A DNA stretch of 53,071 nucleotides from Ignavibacteriales bacterium (GTDB taxonomy: Bacteria; Bacteroidota; Ignavibacteria; Ignavibacteriales; Melioribacteraceae). A model generated the notes under the pieces. The model searched no databases. It was not told where the DNA came from and saw only the letters and a list, made by a program, of their open reading frames with translations. Where the stretch lies: contig JACOUS010000008.1 of the NCBI GenBank assembly GCA_016177735.1, forward strand, positions 1 through 53,071, read 5' to 3'. A program made the translations under genes and the position numbers. Positions 36,105 through 44,324 of the stretch are shown one piece after another (the stretch's first letter is position 1; every line of letters begins with the position of its first letter).

Positions 36105-36602
36105 ATGATGAAGCAAAAAAGCATAATTGGGTTTTTCATATCAATGTTATTTTTAATTTCTTGCGAAGTCAATGACCCAAAAGAAGGATATGAATCCAAA
36201 ACGATTGACGGCATTACACTAATAGCAAAAGACGGAACACTGACATCACCCGGTGAAATTGAAATAGTTAATAATTCTGATCGTGAAATCTTCGTCCCGT
36301 ATTTTCTACAACCCTCATGTTATTTTTCAATATACTTGGTCGAACAAAAAATTGGTTCTGTTTGGGAGCCATTGTTATACGATGAATCGGAAAGTAAATG
36401 GATTAGAAGGGATATTTCAGATAGTGTATTTGTTATATGTGAATTGAACATGAATCCGATACAAATCAGACCGAACAACCGCTACAAACAAAAGATAACC
36501 GGAATAAATGATATTGGGGAATATCGTTTGAAAATATTTTTTAGAGACACTGAATATTTCAACAACGATAAAAAACTGGCAATAACATACCAAGTAAAAT
36601 AA
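36105..36602 (+). CDS. Hypothetical lipoprotein
   Basis: 165 residues with a type II signal peptide and lipobox LISC (Cys20). The mature part has segments GEIEIVNNSDREIFVPYF and IRPNNRYKQKITGINDIGEYRLKIFF, an immunoglobulin-like layout seen in small lipoproteins of Bacteroidota. Function unknown. Base composition is AT-rich. Confidence 0.65.
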   Translation: MMKQKSIIGFFISMLFLISCEVNDPKEGYESKTIDGITLIAKDGTLTSPGEIEIVNNSDREIFVPYFLQPSCYFSIYLVEQKIGSVWEPLLYDESESKWIRRDISDSVFVICELNMNPIQIRPNNRYKQKITGINDIGEYRLKIFFRDTEYFNNDKKLAITYQVK

Positions 36603-36648
36603 ATCTATTAAACTGCCGATTATACTTTACTCATCCGGAGAACAAACC

Positions 36649-37161
36649 ATGAACAACCAAGTCAAAATTATCGAAAGAGAGGAAGAAAACACTTTACAGA
36701 TTTACGCAGAGGCAGCTATGATGAAAATGCCGGTTGCTATCGGCAACGCTTATAAAAAAATTATGCAGAACATTAACGAACAAAAAACCGAAGCCGCCGG
36801 CGCACCATTTGTACGTTATCTTGAAATCAATTGGGACAAAGTAAACACCGAAAACAAATTTGCCGCATTCATTAAAATGTTTACACGCAAATGGAAAATG
36901 GAGATTGGCTTTCCGGTAAAAAACAATATTGACGGAACCGGTGAAATTAAGAAAAGCACAATCCCGAAAGGAAAATATTTGAAATCGCTTCACCGCGGAC
37001 CGTATCAGAAAGTCGGGTACACGTACAAAAGAATGACCGCTTTTACAAAACAGAATAATCTTGCAATCAAAAACGAATCGATAGAAATTTATCTCAACGA
37101 TCCGCGCACTACAAAGAAAGAAAATTTGGAAACTATAGTCTTAATTCCGTTAGAAGAGTGA
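36649..37161 (+). CDS. GyrI-like small-molecule-binding protein
   Basis: 170 residues forming one SHS2/GyrI-like (AraC effector-binding) domain: ALEI-type strands EINWDKVN, then MEIGFPVKNN, TIPKGKYLKSLHRGPYQKVGYTYKRM and a final ESIEIYLNDPRTTKKENLETIVLIPL. There is no DNA-binding part. Such stand-alone domains bind small ligands or gyrase. Confidence 0.82.
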   Translation: MNNQVKIIEREEENTLQIYAEAAMMKMPVAIGNAYKKIMQNINEQKTEAAGAPFVRYLEINWDKVNTENKFAAFIKMFTRKWKMEIGFPVKNNIDGTGEIKKSTIPKGKYLKSLHRGPYQKVGYTYKRMTAFTKQNNLAIKNESIEIYLNDPRTTKKENLETIVLIPLEE

Positions 37162-37180
37162 TTTTTTGTGATCGCCCACG

Positions 37181-37226
37181 AGAGACGTTGCAATTGGTCC
37201 CGCTTTGCGGGATGCAATGTTTCTAC
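37181..37226. repeat. GTAGAGACG-type palindrome, copy 4
   Basis: AGAGACGTTGCA at one end pairs imperfectly with TGCAATGTTTCT, and CCCGC with GCGGG inside. It lies between convergent genes and probably ends transcription. Confidence 0.65.
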
Positions 37227-37228
37227 AA

Positions 37229-38530
37229 TTAATCCATCAAAAATGATTTTAGATCCTCGTAATCAGAAGAAAGTTCAACCGTAGCTTTATTTTTGTTCAA
37301 ACACTCGGCAAGCCGTTCGGGAATTTCGACATCAACTTTTAATTCTTCTTCAATAACATCTTTGAATTTTGCCGGATGCGCTGTTTCAAGAACAATACCG
37401 TTATATTCTTTCAATGATTTTTTTTCAGCGTAACTTTTTAATGCGAGATATCCAACCGAACCGTGCGGATCAATTATATATCCAAACTTTTGATAAACAT
37501 CTTTTATAGCCGAACGTGTTGCAATATCATCAAACGATTCGGAGTAAATATCGTGTTGAATTTCTTCAATCGAATCCGAGTACAATTCTTTTATCCGCGC
37601 AATGTTGCTCGGATTGCCAACGTCCATTGCATTCGATAATGTTTGTATCGATGCGCGCGGCAAAAATTTTCCTTCGTTCACATATTCGGCAAAGATTTTA
37701 TTTGAGTTTACCGCACCGATAAATTTTGTAACCGGCAAACCAATTTTCTTTGCAAGCAATCCGGCGGTTAAATTTCCAAGATTGCCCGATGGAATTGAAA
37801 TTATTGTTTCGCGTTTTTTATTCTCGACTTGCTTGTACGCTTCGAAGTAATAAAACGACTGCGGCAGAAGCCGTGCAATGTTAATCGAATTTGCAGATGA
37901 TAAATTTTTTTTCTCCCGAAATTCTTTATCAACAAATGCAGTCTTCACAAGCCGCTGGCAATCATCAAATGTTCCGTCAATTTCGAGTGCAGTAATATTT
38001 TTATCGAGTGTTGTTAGCTGCTGTTCCTGAATTAAACTTACTTTTCCTTTTGGATAAAGAATGTAAACATTAATTCCGGGAGTGTCGTAAAATCCGTACG
38101 CAACGGCGCTGCCGGTATCGCCCGATGTTGCAACAAGTATGTTTAGTTCGCTGTGTCTGTTTTTTACAAAGTGCCCCGTAACTTTTGCCATGAACCGCGC
38201 ACCGAAATCCTTAAATGCCAAAGTGGGTCCGTGGAAAAGCTCGAGTATCGAAATGTTGTCATTCAGTTTAACGAGCGGTGCCGGAAAATTTACTGCGTGA
38301 GAAATTATATCAACCAAATTACTGTTTGAAATTTCATTGGCAATAAATTTTTCTGCAATGTGGAATGCAATTTCCTGAAATGAAAATTTTTCAAGCGAAT
38401 CAAAAATTTTTCTTTCGAATGAGGGAATTTCGCTCGGCATAAACAATCCGCCGTCGTTTGCCAAACCTTGCATCACCGCCGTTTCAAAAGTGACAAGATT
38501 ATTTTTGTTGTTTGTACTGTAGTATTGCAT
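37229..38530 (-). CDS. thrC: Threonine synthase
   Basis: 433 residues. The PLP lysine is Lys107 in GPTLAFKDFGARF, and the phosphate-binding loop follows later (IPSGNLGNLTAG), with ATSGDTGSAVA in between. It converts O-phosphohomoserine to threonine. It is the last gene of the threonine set, 43 bp after thrB. Confidence 0.96.
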   Translation of the reverse strand: MQYYSTNNKNNLVTFETAVMQGLANDGGLFMPSEIPSFERKIFDSLEKFSFQEIAFHIAEKFIANEISNSNLVDIISHAVNFPAPLVKLNDNISILELFHGPTLAFKDFGARFMAKVTGHFVKNRHSELNILVATSGDTGSAVAYGFYDTPGINVYILYPKGKVSLIQEQQLTTLDKNITALEIDGTFDDCQRLVKTAFVDKEFREKKNLSSANSINIARLLPQSFYYFEAYKQVENKKRETIISIPSGNLGNLTAGLLAKKIGLPVTKFIGAVNSNKIFAEYVNEGKFLPRASIQTLSNAMDVGNPSNIARIKELYSDSIEEIQHDIYSESFDDIATRSAIKDVYQKFGYIIDPHGSVGYLALKSYAEKKSLKEYNGIVLETAHPAKFKDVIEEELKVDVEIPERLAECLNKNKATVELSSDYEDLKSFLMD

Positions 38531-38573
38531 AACTTTTTTCGAAATAATTCATTAAAAAAATTCTCGTATAAAT

Positions 38574-39509
38574 TTATAAAACAATCGGTCCCTTGTCGTT
38601 TATTCTGGAAACGTAAATTTTTCCTTTTAATCCGCTTCGTACAACAGCTTTCAGCATAGCTCTTCCGATTTTTTTTGCTTTCACTTCCGAATCAGAAAAC
38701 GAAAACATTGTTGGACCCGAACCGGAAATGTTACAGTTTAACGCTCCGTTTTTGAGCGCTGCATTTCGTATTTCATCGTAACACGGAATTAATTTTGCAC
38801 GTTTCGGTTCCGCAATATGATCAATTATCGAGCGGCTGATCAAATCAAAATTTTTCGTGAGTAAGCCGGTTATTAATCCCGATGCATTTCCGGCTTGTGC
38901 AATCGCAATTTTCAGCGGAACGTTTTCATCGAGCAGTTCCCTCGCTTCACAAGTTTTAATTTCTATTTCGGGATACACAACGGTGCAGAATAAATCTTTC
39001 GGATAATCAATTTGAATGACGTCGATCGGGTCGTAGCCGCGAATCAAAACAAATCCGCCGAAGAGAGCCGGCGCAACATTATCGGCGTGTATGCCTTTGC
39101 TTGCGATGAACTCGCCGGCAATCGCATGTTCGAGTAATTCATGTTTTGTGAGTTTTAAATTGAGAAGTTTGTTCGCTGCAAAAACTCCGGCAACAGCACT
39201 TGCGGCACTTGAACCGAGTCCGCTGCCGATTCCCATCTTTTTATTGATGACAACATCGATCCCGATTTTCAAATCAAATTTTTTCAACAATGATTTGATT
39301 GCAGCTGTTGATGTATTTTTATCTGCATCATACGGAAGCTTGCCGCCGTCTCCCGTAATTTTTTTTATTTTGATTTCGCTTCCGCCATTCAACGAAAGCT
39401 GTACCTCGTCGCCCGGTTTGTTCAAAGCAAAACCCATCATGTCGAAACCCGGACCAACATTTGAAACCGATGCCGGTGCAAATACTTTTATACTTTTTAA
39501 TTTAGCCAT
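38574..39509 (-). CDS. thrB: Homoserine kinase
   Basis: 311 residues of the GHMP kinase family. The substrate loop is APASVSNVGPGFDMMGFAL, the ATP-binding loop GIGSGLGSSAAS is at 93-104, and the C-terminal motif NISGSGPTMFSF completes the fold. It phosphorylates homoserine. It sits 24 bp after asd in one operon. Confidence 0.96.
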   Translation of the reverse strand: MAKLKSIKVFAPASVSNVGPGFDMMGFALNKPGDEVQLSLNGGSEIKIKKITGDGGKLPYDADKNTSTAAIKSLLKKFDLKIGIDVVINKKMGIGSGLGSSAASAVAGVFAANKLLNLKLTKHELLEHAIAGEFIASKGIHADNVAPALFGGFVLIRGYDPIDVIQIDYPKDLFCTVVYPEIEIKTCEARELLDENVPLKIAIAQAGNASGLITGLLTKNFDLISRSIIDHIAEPKRAKLIPCYDEIRNAALKNGALNCNISGSGPTMFSFSDSEVKAKKIGRAMLKAVVRSGLKGKIYVSRINDKGPIVL

Positions 39510-39533
39510 AAAAACAAACTCAATAATAGTTTA

Positions 39534-40574
39534 TTAAATAATTCCTTCAGCCTTCATTAACTCTGCAATTAAAATTGTTCCGCCGGCAGCGCCGCGAATT
39601 GTATTGTGCGAAAGAACCACGAATTTGAAATCGAACAACGAATCTTCGCGCAAACGCCCGACAGAAGCAGCCATTCCTTTTTCGATGTTGCGATGAATTT
39701 TCGGCTGTGGATATTTTTCTTCATTGAAATAAACAATCGGATTTCCCGGTGCAGACGGCAGATTCAATTTTTGCGGAAGCGATTTATAATTTTGCCAAAT
39801 TTTTATTATTTCTTCAACAGAAGTTTTCGTTTTCAATTTTACTTGCACGCATTCAGTGTGTCCGTCAATAACTGCAACCCGGTTGCATTGTGCGCTGATT
39901 TTGAAATCAGCAAAATCAATTTTGCCGGATGAAAGCTTTCCCAAAATTTTTAACGGTTCGGTTTCCATTTTCTTTTCTTCGCCGCCGATAAACGGAACAA
40001 CGTTATCAATGATATCCAAGCTTGCAACGCCGGGGTAACCCGCACCCGAAATCGCTTGCATTGTTACAACGTTTACAGCCTCAATTCCGAACGCATCATG
40101 CAAGGGTTTCAACGCAAGTGCAAGTCCGATTGTCGAGCAATTCGGATTAGTAATTATTCCGCCTTTATAATTTTGTGTTTTTAAAAGTTCGATATGATCG
40201 TGGTTCACTTCGGGAATCATCAGCGGAACATCGTCATCAAAACGATGGTTGCGTGCATTCGAAATAACATAGTAACCGGCTTCTGCAAACGCTGTTTCGA
40301 TTTCACCGGCTGCGGAAGCATCGAGACCGGAAAAAACAATTTTCGCATCGAGATTCGGTTCACATTTTTTTACAATCATGTTCGCAAATTTTTCGGGAAG
40401 CTGTTTCTGCATAATCCAGTTTACTGCTTCGGAATATTTTTTTCCGGCAGAACGATCCGATGCGGCAAGTTCAACAAGTTCAAACCACGGATGATCTGTT
40501 AACAGCTCAACAAATCTTTGTCCAACACTGCCGGTAGCGCCGAGAACTGCAACCGGAATTTTTAATTCGTTCAT
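39534..40574 (-). CDS. asd: Aspartate-semialdehyde dehydrogenase
   Basis: 346 residues. The NADP loop GATGSVGQR is at 12-20, the catalytic Cys146 lies in NPNCSTIG, and the active-site His in DGHTECVQV. The length and the NCSTIG pattern fit the archaeal/fungal-like ASADH subgroup. It reduces aspartyl phosphate to the semialdehyde, shared by lysine, threonine and methionine synthesis. Its gene lies 46 bp after lysC. Confidence 0.95.
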   Translation of the reverse strand: MNELKIPVAVLGATGSVGQRFVELLTDHPWFELVELAASDRSAGKKYSEAVNWIMQKQLPEKFANMIVKKCEPNLDAKIVFSGLDASAAGEIETAFAEAGYYVISNARNHRFDDDVPLMIPEVNHDHIELLKTQNYKGGIITNPNCSTIGLALALKPLHDAFGIEAVNVVTMQAISGAGYPGVASLDIIDNVVPFIGGEEKKMETEPLKILGKLSSGKIDFADFKISAQCNRVAVIDGHTECVQVKLKTKTSVEEIIKIWQNYKSLPQKLNLPSAPGNPIVYFNEEKYPQPKIHRNIEKGMAASVGRLREDSLFDFKFVVLSHNTIRGAAGGTILIAELMKAEGII

Positions 40575-40620
40575 GTATTCCTCTTAATATTTTTTCTCTC
40601 TTAATTTAAAATCACGCTTC

Positions 40621-42027
40621 TTAGCTTGAAGAATGATTCTGTTTTGTCATCACTGCTTTGTGCAAAGTATTCAATGCTTTTGCAAGATCATTTTTATTTA
40701 TCACAAGCGAAATGTTCAGCTCTGATGAACCTTGTGCAATCGCAATGATGTTAATTTTTCCTTTGCCGAGCGATTGAAAAACTTTTCCGGAAATTCCCGG
40801 TGTATGGCGCATGTTCTCGCCCACTACTGCAATTATCGAAAGATTTTCTTCCACTTTTACTTCTCCTATTTTTCCTTCGAACATTTCCAATTTGAATTCG
40901 TCTTCAATTGCTTTTTTGGAAATCTCACCGAGCTTCGGCGGAATCGCAAGACAAATGCTGTGTTCGGAAGATGCTTGCGTAATCAATATAATGTTGATGT
41001 TATGTTTCGCGAGAGCGCCCAGCAAACGCGCTGCAATTCCGGTAACGCCAACCATTCCGCCGCCTTGAACGCGTATCAAAGAAATTTCATCTATCGAAGA
41101 AATTCCTTTTACGATAAGCTTTGCAGATTTTTCTTTTTCTAAAATGTATGTACCGGCAAAATCCGGGTTGAAAGTATTTTTGATAACGATCTTAATTTTT
41201 TTCTGAAGCGCCGGCAGCATTGTGGGCGGATAAATAACTTTTGCGCCGAAGTGCGAAAGCTCCATTGCTTCTTCGTAAGTTACCGATGGAAGCGAGAAAG
41301 CATTTTTAACTTTGCGCGGATCGGCTGTTAAAATTCCGTCAACGTCCGTCCAAATTTCAATCAACTCTGCATTCAACGCCGCACCCAAAATTGAAGCTGT
41401 GAAATCAGAGCCGCCTCTTCCGAGTGTTGCAATTTCTCCGTGAATTGTTGTTGCAACAAATCCGGTAACAATCTGAAGTTTTTTATGCTTGCCGAAATAT
41501 TTTACTATGCTGGCGTTTGTTAATTTGAAATCAACACTTGCATTGCCGAAATTGTCGTCGGTTTTTATTACTCTGCCGGCGTTAAGAAATTCGCAGTCGA
41601 TTCCCCTGTTCTGCATCGTCAAAGAAATAATTGAGCATGATAAAACTTCGCCGAAACTTACAATGTAATCGAGTGTCCGCGGCGAAAGTTCTTTCACGAG
41701 ATAAACTCCGTGAGTCACTTCTTTTAATTCATCAAAGAGAGGTTCGAGCAGATCCGCAATTTGTCCGTGCTTATTAACCGGGTTAAGTTTGAACGCTGCA
41801 TCGTAATGAAGATCAATTAATTTTTCGAGTTCCGTTTTGTAATCTACTCTCCTTTTGAATGCGAGCTTGCCGACCTCAATCAATTTATCAGTAACACCTT
41901 GAAACGCAGAGAAAACAACGGCAATTCTTTGTTTCTTGTTAATGTATCGTTCGATCAAAATATTTATTACTTGATCAACTCTTTCCGCACTGCCTACACT
42001 TGAACCGCCGAATTTTAATACTTTCAT
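40621..42027 (-). CDS. lysC: Aspartate kinase, monofunctional
   Basis: 468 residues. The kinase domain starts KFGGSSVGSAERV and has the motif ATLGRGGSDFTASILG; two ACT domains occupy about 310-460 (GVTGIAARLLGALAKHNINI, GKVFQSLGKGKINI). There is no fused homoserine dehydrogenase, and none is encoded in the operon, so hom must be elsewhere. The ACT domains and the Thr-rich leader upstream both suggest control by threonine. Confidence 0.95.
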   Translation of the reverse strand: MKVLKFGGSSVGSAERVDQVINILIERYINKKQRIAVVFSAFQGVTDKLIEVGKLAFKRRVDYKTELEKLIDLHYDAAFKLNPVNKHGQIADLLEPLFDELKEVTHGVYLVKELSPRTLDYIVSFGEVLSCSIISLTMQNRGIDCEFLNAGRVIKTDDNFGNASVDFKLTNASIVKYFGKHKKLQIVTGFVATTIHGEIATLGRGGSDFTASILGAALNAELIEIWTDVDGILTADPRKVKNAFSLPSVTYEEAMELSHFGAKVIYPPTMLPALQKKIKIVIKNTFNPDFAGTYILEKEKSAKLIVKGISSIDEISLIRVQGGGMVGVTGIAARLLGALAKHNINIILITQASSEHSICLAIPPKLGEISKKAIEDEFKLEMFEGKIGEVKVEENLSIIAVVGENMRHTPGISGKVFQSLGKGKINIIAIAQGSSELNISLVINKNDLAKALNTLHKAVMTKQNHSSS

Positions 42028-42061
42028 TTTATGCTCTACACCTTATTATAAAATTTTATGG

Positions 42062-42104
42062 ATAAAAAAATATATGGGTGATGCGCGTTAATATTTTTAG
42101 CGCG
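42062..42104 (-). terminator. Possible attenuator hairpin before lysC
   Basis: On the minus strand GCGC-TAA pairs with TTA-AC-GCGC (42083-42103), followed about 10 bases later by a run of seven T. It overlaps the last codons of the leader peptide, as expected when ribosome stalling decides between alternative folds. The competing fold was not worked out. Confidence 0.45.
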
Positions 42105-42150
42105 TCATGAATTGCGTGTTCGTGGACGTTATTCCGGTAGATGATAACAT
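42097..42150 (-). CDS. thrL: Thr-rich leader peptide of the threonine operon
   Basis: A 17-codon frame, MLSSTGITSTNTQFMTR, with five Thr codons and one Ile, lying about 70 bp before lysC and about 90 bp after a promoter-like sequence. Thr- and Ile-rich leaders control threonine operons by attenuation in other bacteria. The SD is weak, which is common in Bacteroidota. Assigned from position and composition. Confidence 0.6.
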   Translation of the reverse strand: MLSSTGITSTNTQFMTR

Positions 42151-42246
42151 TGCTGTGCCGTATTGGGTGAGCGGCTTTGCAGAATTTTTTCGGTATCTGT
42201 TTTGCTTTTGTATCACTTTTTGTAAACAACTCAAATTCTGGAACCG

Positions 42247-42275
42247 ATTATAATAATCAGATTTGACAGATACAA
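42247..42275 (-). promoter_or_regulatory. Probable promoter of the threonine operon
   Basis: The minus strand reads TTGTAT, 17 bases, TATAAT. It is followed by the leader peptide and the lysC-asd-thrB-thrC genes on the same strand. Confidence 0.5.
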
Positions 42276-42339
42276 GAGTTTTACTTAAATAAAATTTTTT
42301 CCTCTGCACACTCTGTAGTTAAATCTTTACACACGGAGA

Positions 42340-42720
42340 TTACACAATAAAAAGTAATGGAAATAGATAGATAACAAACCCGGCAAAGAATAAAATGGTT
42401 AATGTGATTGATAAACGTTTTTTGAGTCCGAAGAAAATTATTTGTTCGATCAATCTGAGAAACCAAAACGCGGAAATAGAAACAAGAATCACATTGCCGA
42501 GACTTGTTGCAACCAATTCACGTGAATGAAATATTGAAATGTAAGCTGCGACGAAGAAAACAAAAGTGAGACAGAGATTTAAAATTTGCATCACTGCGCG
42601 GTTAATATATGTTAGCGAAGCCAAATCTTTTTTCCAGTTGAAGAGCCGCCAAAAAAACAAATGAAACACGGCAAAGCCGAGATGAAAAATTCCGCCTATA
42701 ATTATTAGTGTGTTGCTCAT
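42340..42720 (-). CDS. Small four-helix membrane protein
   Basis: 126 residues from MSNTLIIIGGIFHLGFAVFH; the longer frame runs through a palindromic repeat and is not real. Four hydrophobic helices are predicted, with His13 and His18 in the first. It resembles small uncharacterised membrane proteins of Bacteroidota. No function can be assigned. Confidence 0.65.
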   Translation of the reverse strand: MSNTLIIIGGIFHLGFAVFHLFFWRLFNWKKDLASLTYINRAVMQILNLCLTFVFFVAAYISIFHSRELVATSLGNVILVSISAFWFLRLIEQIIFFGLKKRLSITLTILFFAGFVIYLFPLLFIV

Positions 42721-42752
42721 AAAAATTTCCCCCGAAAATTTTTTAACTAACC

Positions 42753-42777
42753 GTAGAGACGTACCACGGTACGTCTC
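42753..42777. repeat. GTAGAGACG palindrome, copy 5
   Basis: GTAGAGACGTACC pairs with GGTACGTCTC. It lies 34 bp before the membrane-protein start, in a head-to-tail pair with copy 6. Confidence 0.75.
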
Positions 42778-42797
42778 AGTTGTTATTTTTTTTTGTT

Positions 42798-42825
42798 GGG
42801 GAGACGCGCCGCGGCGCATCTCTAC
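42798..42825. repeat. GTAGAGACG-type palindrome, copy 6
   Basis: GGGGAGACGCGCCG pairs with CGGCGCATCTCTAC. It lies 10 bp beyond the stop of the next gene on the minus strand and may serve as its 3-prime stem. Confidence 0.72.
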
Positions 42826-42834
42826 ATTGTTGCA

Positions 42835-43389
42835 TCAATAAATAAAGTAATTCACGCCCACACCAACTTGAAACATTTTACTCTTTCTAACATAAGAATA
42901 ATAGTAATATCCGTCAGGATAATTATAATTGATGAAGCTGTAGTTCATATTTGCTTCCAGGGCAAAATTTTCTGTAATGAAATAGTCGACACCCCCAATT
43001 AATTTCAACTCAGAGCTACTTATTTTATTACTGCTGCTGCCAAATGTAAGCCGATAATAATTATACCCAACTCCCAAAAAAGGTTTTAATTGATCGGCAT
43101 CAAAATAATAGCGTGCTGTTGGACCAATACCATATTGATCAGACTTTGAGTTTCCATATGAATAATGTGCGTAAGTAAACGAAAGCGCCACATAAAAATT
43201 ATCAATAAAAAAATAGCCAGCTTCTGGATTGAACTTGAAGACCGTTTGATCTGAACCAGAATCATCAAATGTTTGAAATGAATAAGAAATACTTCCGCCC
43301 AAAGTATAGGTACCTTTGCCGATTGGCGATTGTGCAAAAAGCGATGCAGTAAAAATAAATGCAAGGAAAACAACAAGTAGGTTTTTCAT
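42835..43389 (-). CDS. Outer-membrane beta-barrel protein
   Basis: 184 residues with a signal peptide (cleavage near SLFAQ). Strands such as TYTLGGSISYSFQTF, FKPFLGVGYNYYRLTFG-type and FQVGVGVNYFIY end in an aromatic residue, as in eight-stranded OmpW/OmpA-like barrels. The loops are short. Specific function unknown. Confidence 0.75.
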   Translation of the reverse strand: MKNLLVVFLAFIFTASLFAQSPIGKGTYTLGGSISYSFQTFDDSGSDQTVFKFNPEAGYFFIDNFYVALSFTYAHYSYGNSKSDQYGIGPTARYYFDADQLKPFLGVGYNYYRLTFGSSSNKISSSELKLIGGVDYFITENFALEANMNYSFINYNYPDGYYYYSYVRKSKMFQVGVGVNYFIY

Positions 43390-43422
43390 TTGACCCTCGT
43401 GATTAATAGAATGAGTTGTGAT

Positions 43423-44067
43423 TTATTTGATGAACAGTCCAACATTGAACTGAACGGAACTCGCCTCCATTTTGTATCTGCTGTTATCAACCAGCTTACT
43501 TAAGTAACCGTTATATTTGATTTCAAGCAGCAGCGGAAAACTTAACAATGAATTTAACTGTGCGCCGATTCCAAAATTATATCCCCAATAAACCTTCTTT
43601 AATTTTTCGCCAAAGTAAAACTGTCCCCTATCTCTTAACAAATAATTAATTGAGGGTCCAGCTGTTAAAAATAATTTTTGTTCGCCGAGATTTATTTGCG
43701 GTCGCAGATTAATTCCAAATTTCAAAAAGTCGTATTCATTATCCAAAATAACTTCTTCATCAATTCCATCCGGATTTTCAACTGTTGTAACCACCATCGG
43801 ATATTCCGAACCCTCTTTGTTGTAACTTAGTTCTGTTTCTAAATCCAGGTATTCCATATCGAACGAATGAATAAAAATTCCAACGTTGATGTCAGCTCTT
43901 CGTTCTTTAAATAGCTCATCAAAATCAACAAAAATTTCGTCCTGATAATTAGTGAAATTTAGCTTGGAACTATTAACGCCGAGTTTTACACCAACGTTTT
44001 TAATTATTTGTGCTTGCGAAAAATTTGAGCACAACAAGATGGTAATCAACAGAGTTTTGGTTTTCAT
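43423..44067 (-). CDS. Outer-membrane beta-barrel protein, PorT-like
   Basis: 214 residues with a signal peptide (cleavage near SQAQ). The start IIKNVGVKLGVNSSKLNF and the strands FKFGINLRPQINLG, LFLTAGPSINYLL and GYNFGIGAQLNSLLSFP match the outer_membrane beta-barrel family common in Bacteroidota. It is 33 bp upstream of another barrel gene, likely co-transcribed. Confidence 0.75.
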   Translation of the reverse strand: MKTKTLLITILLCSNFSQAQIIKNVGVKLGVNSSKLNFTNYQDEIFVDFDELFKERRADINVGIFIHSFDMEYLDLETELSYNKEGSEYPMVVTTVENPDGIDEEVILDNEYDFLKFGINLRPQINLGEQKLFLTAGPSINYLLRDRGQFYFGEKLKKVYWGYNFGIGAQLNSLLSFPLLLEIKYNGYLSKLVDNSRYKMEASSVQFNVGLFIK

Positions 44068-44260
44068 TATTTACCCGTTTATTTATTTGAGGATGTTCTC
44101 GTGCGTGCATCAATAGAAATTTTTCGTGCCCTCAGAAGATACATTTGTCGTTATCTGCGTGTTCAACTTAAATTATTTCATTCCTTAAATCAATGTCGTT
44201 GTTTTGGGAGTGATGGTGACTGCGTGGATAATTGAACGCATGTTTGCATGATTAAAATAA

Positions 44261-44294
44261 AAAAGGAATACCCGGCACTCCGAACATTCCTTTT
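44261..44294 (-). terminator. Terminator after the GH97 gene
   Basis: AAAAGGAAT (44261-44269) pairs with ATTCCTTTT (44286-44294). The minus strand continues in T-rich sequence. It lies about 30 bp after the GH97 stop. The remainder of the gap to 44068 shows no gene. Confidence 0.75.
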
Positions 44295-44324
44295 CTAAAA
44301 TTTCTGACTACTGTCTTCTTCTTT

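Noticed and set aside
42106-42250. Plus-strand frame of about 48 codons before lysC
   Set aside because: It opposes the promoter, leader peptide and hairpin, which fit the downstream operon better.
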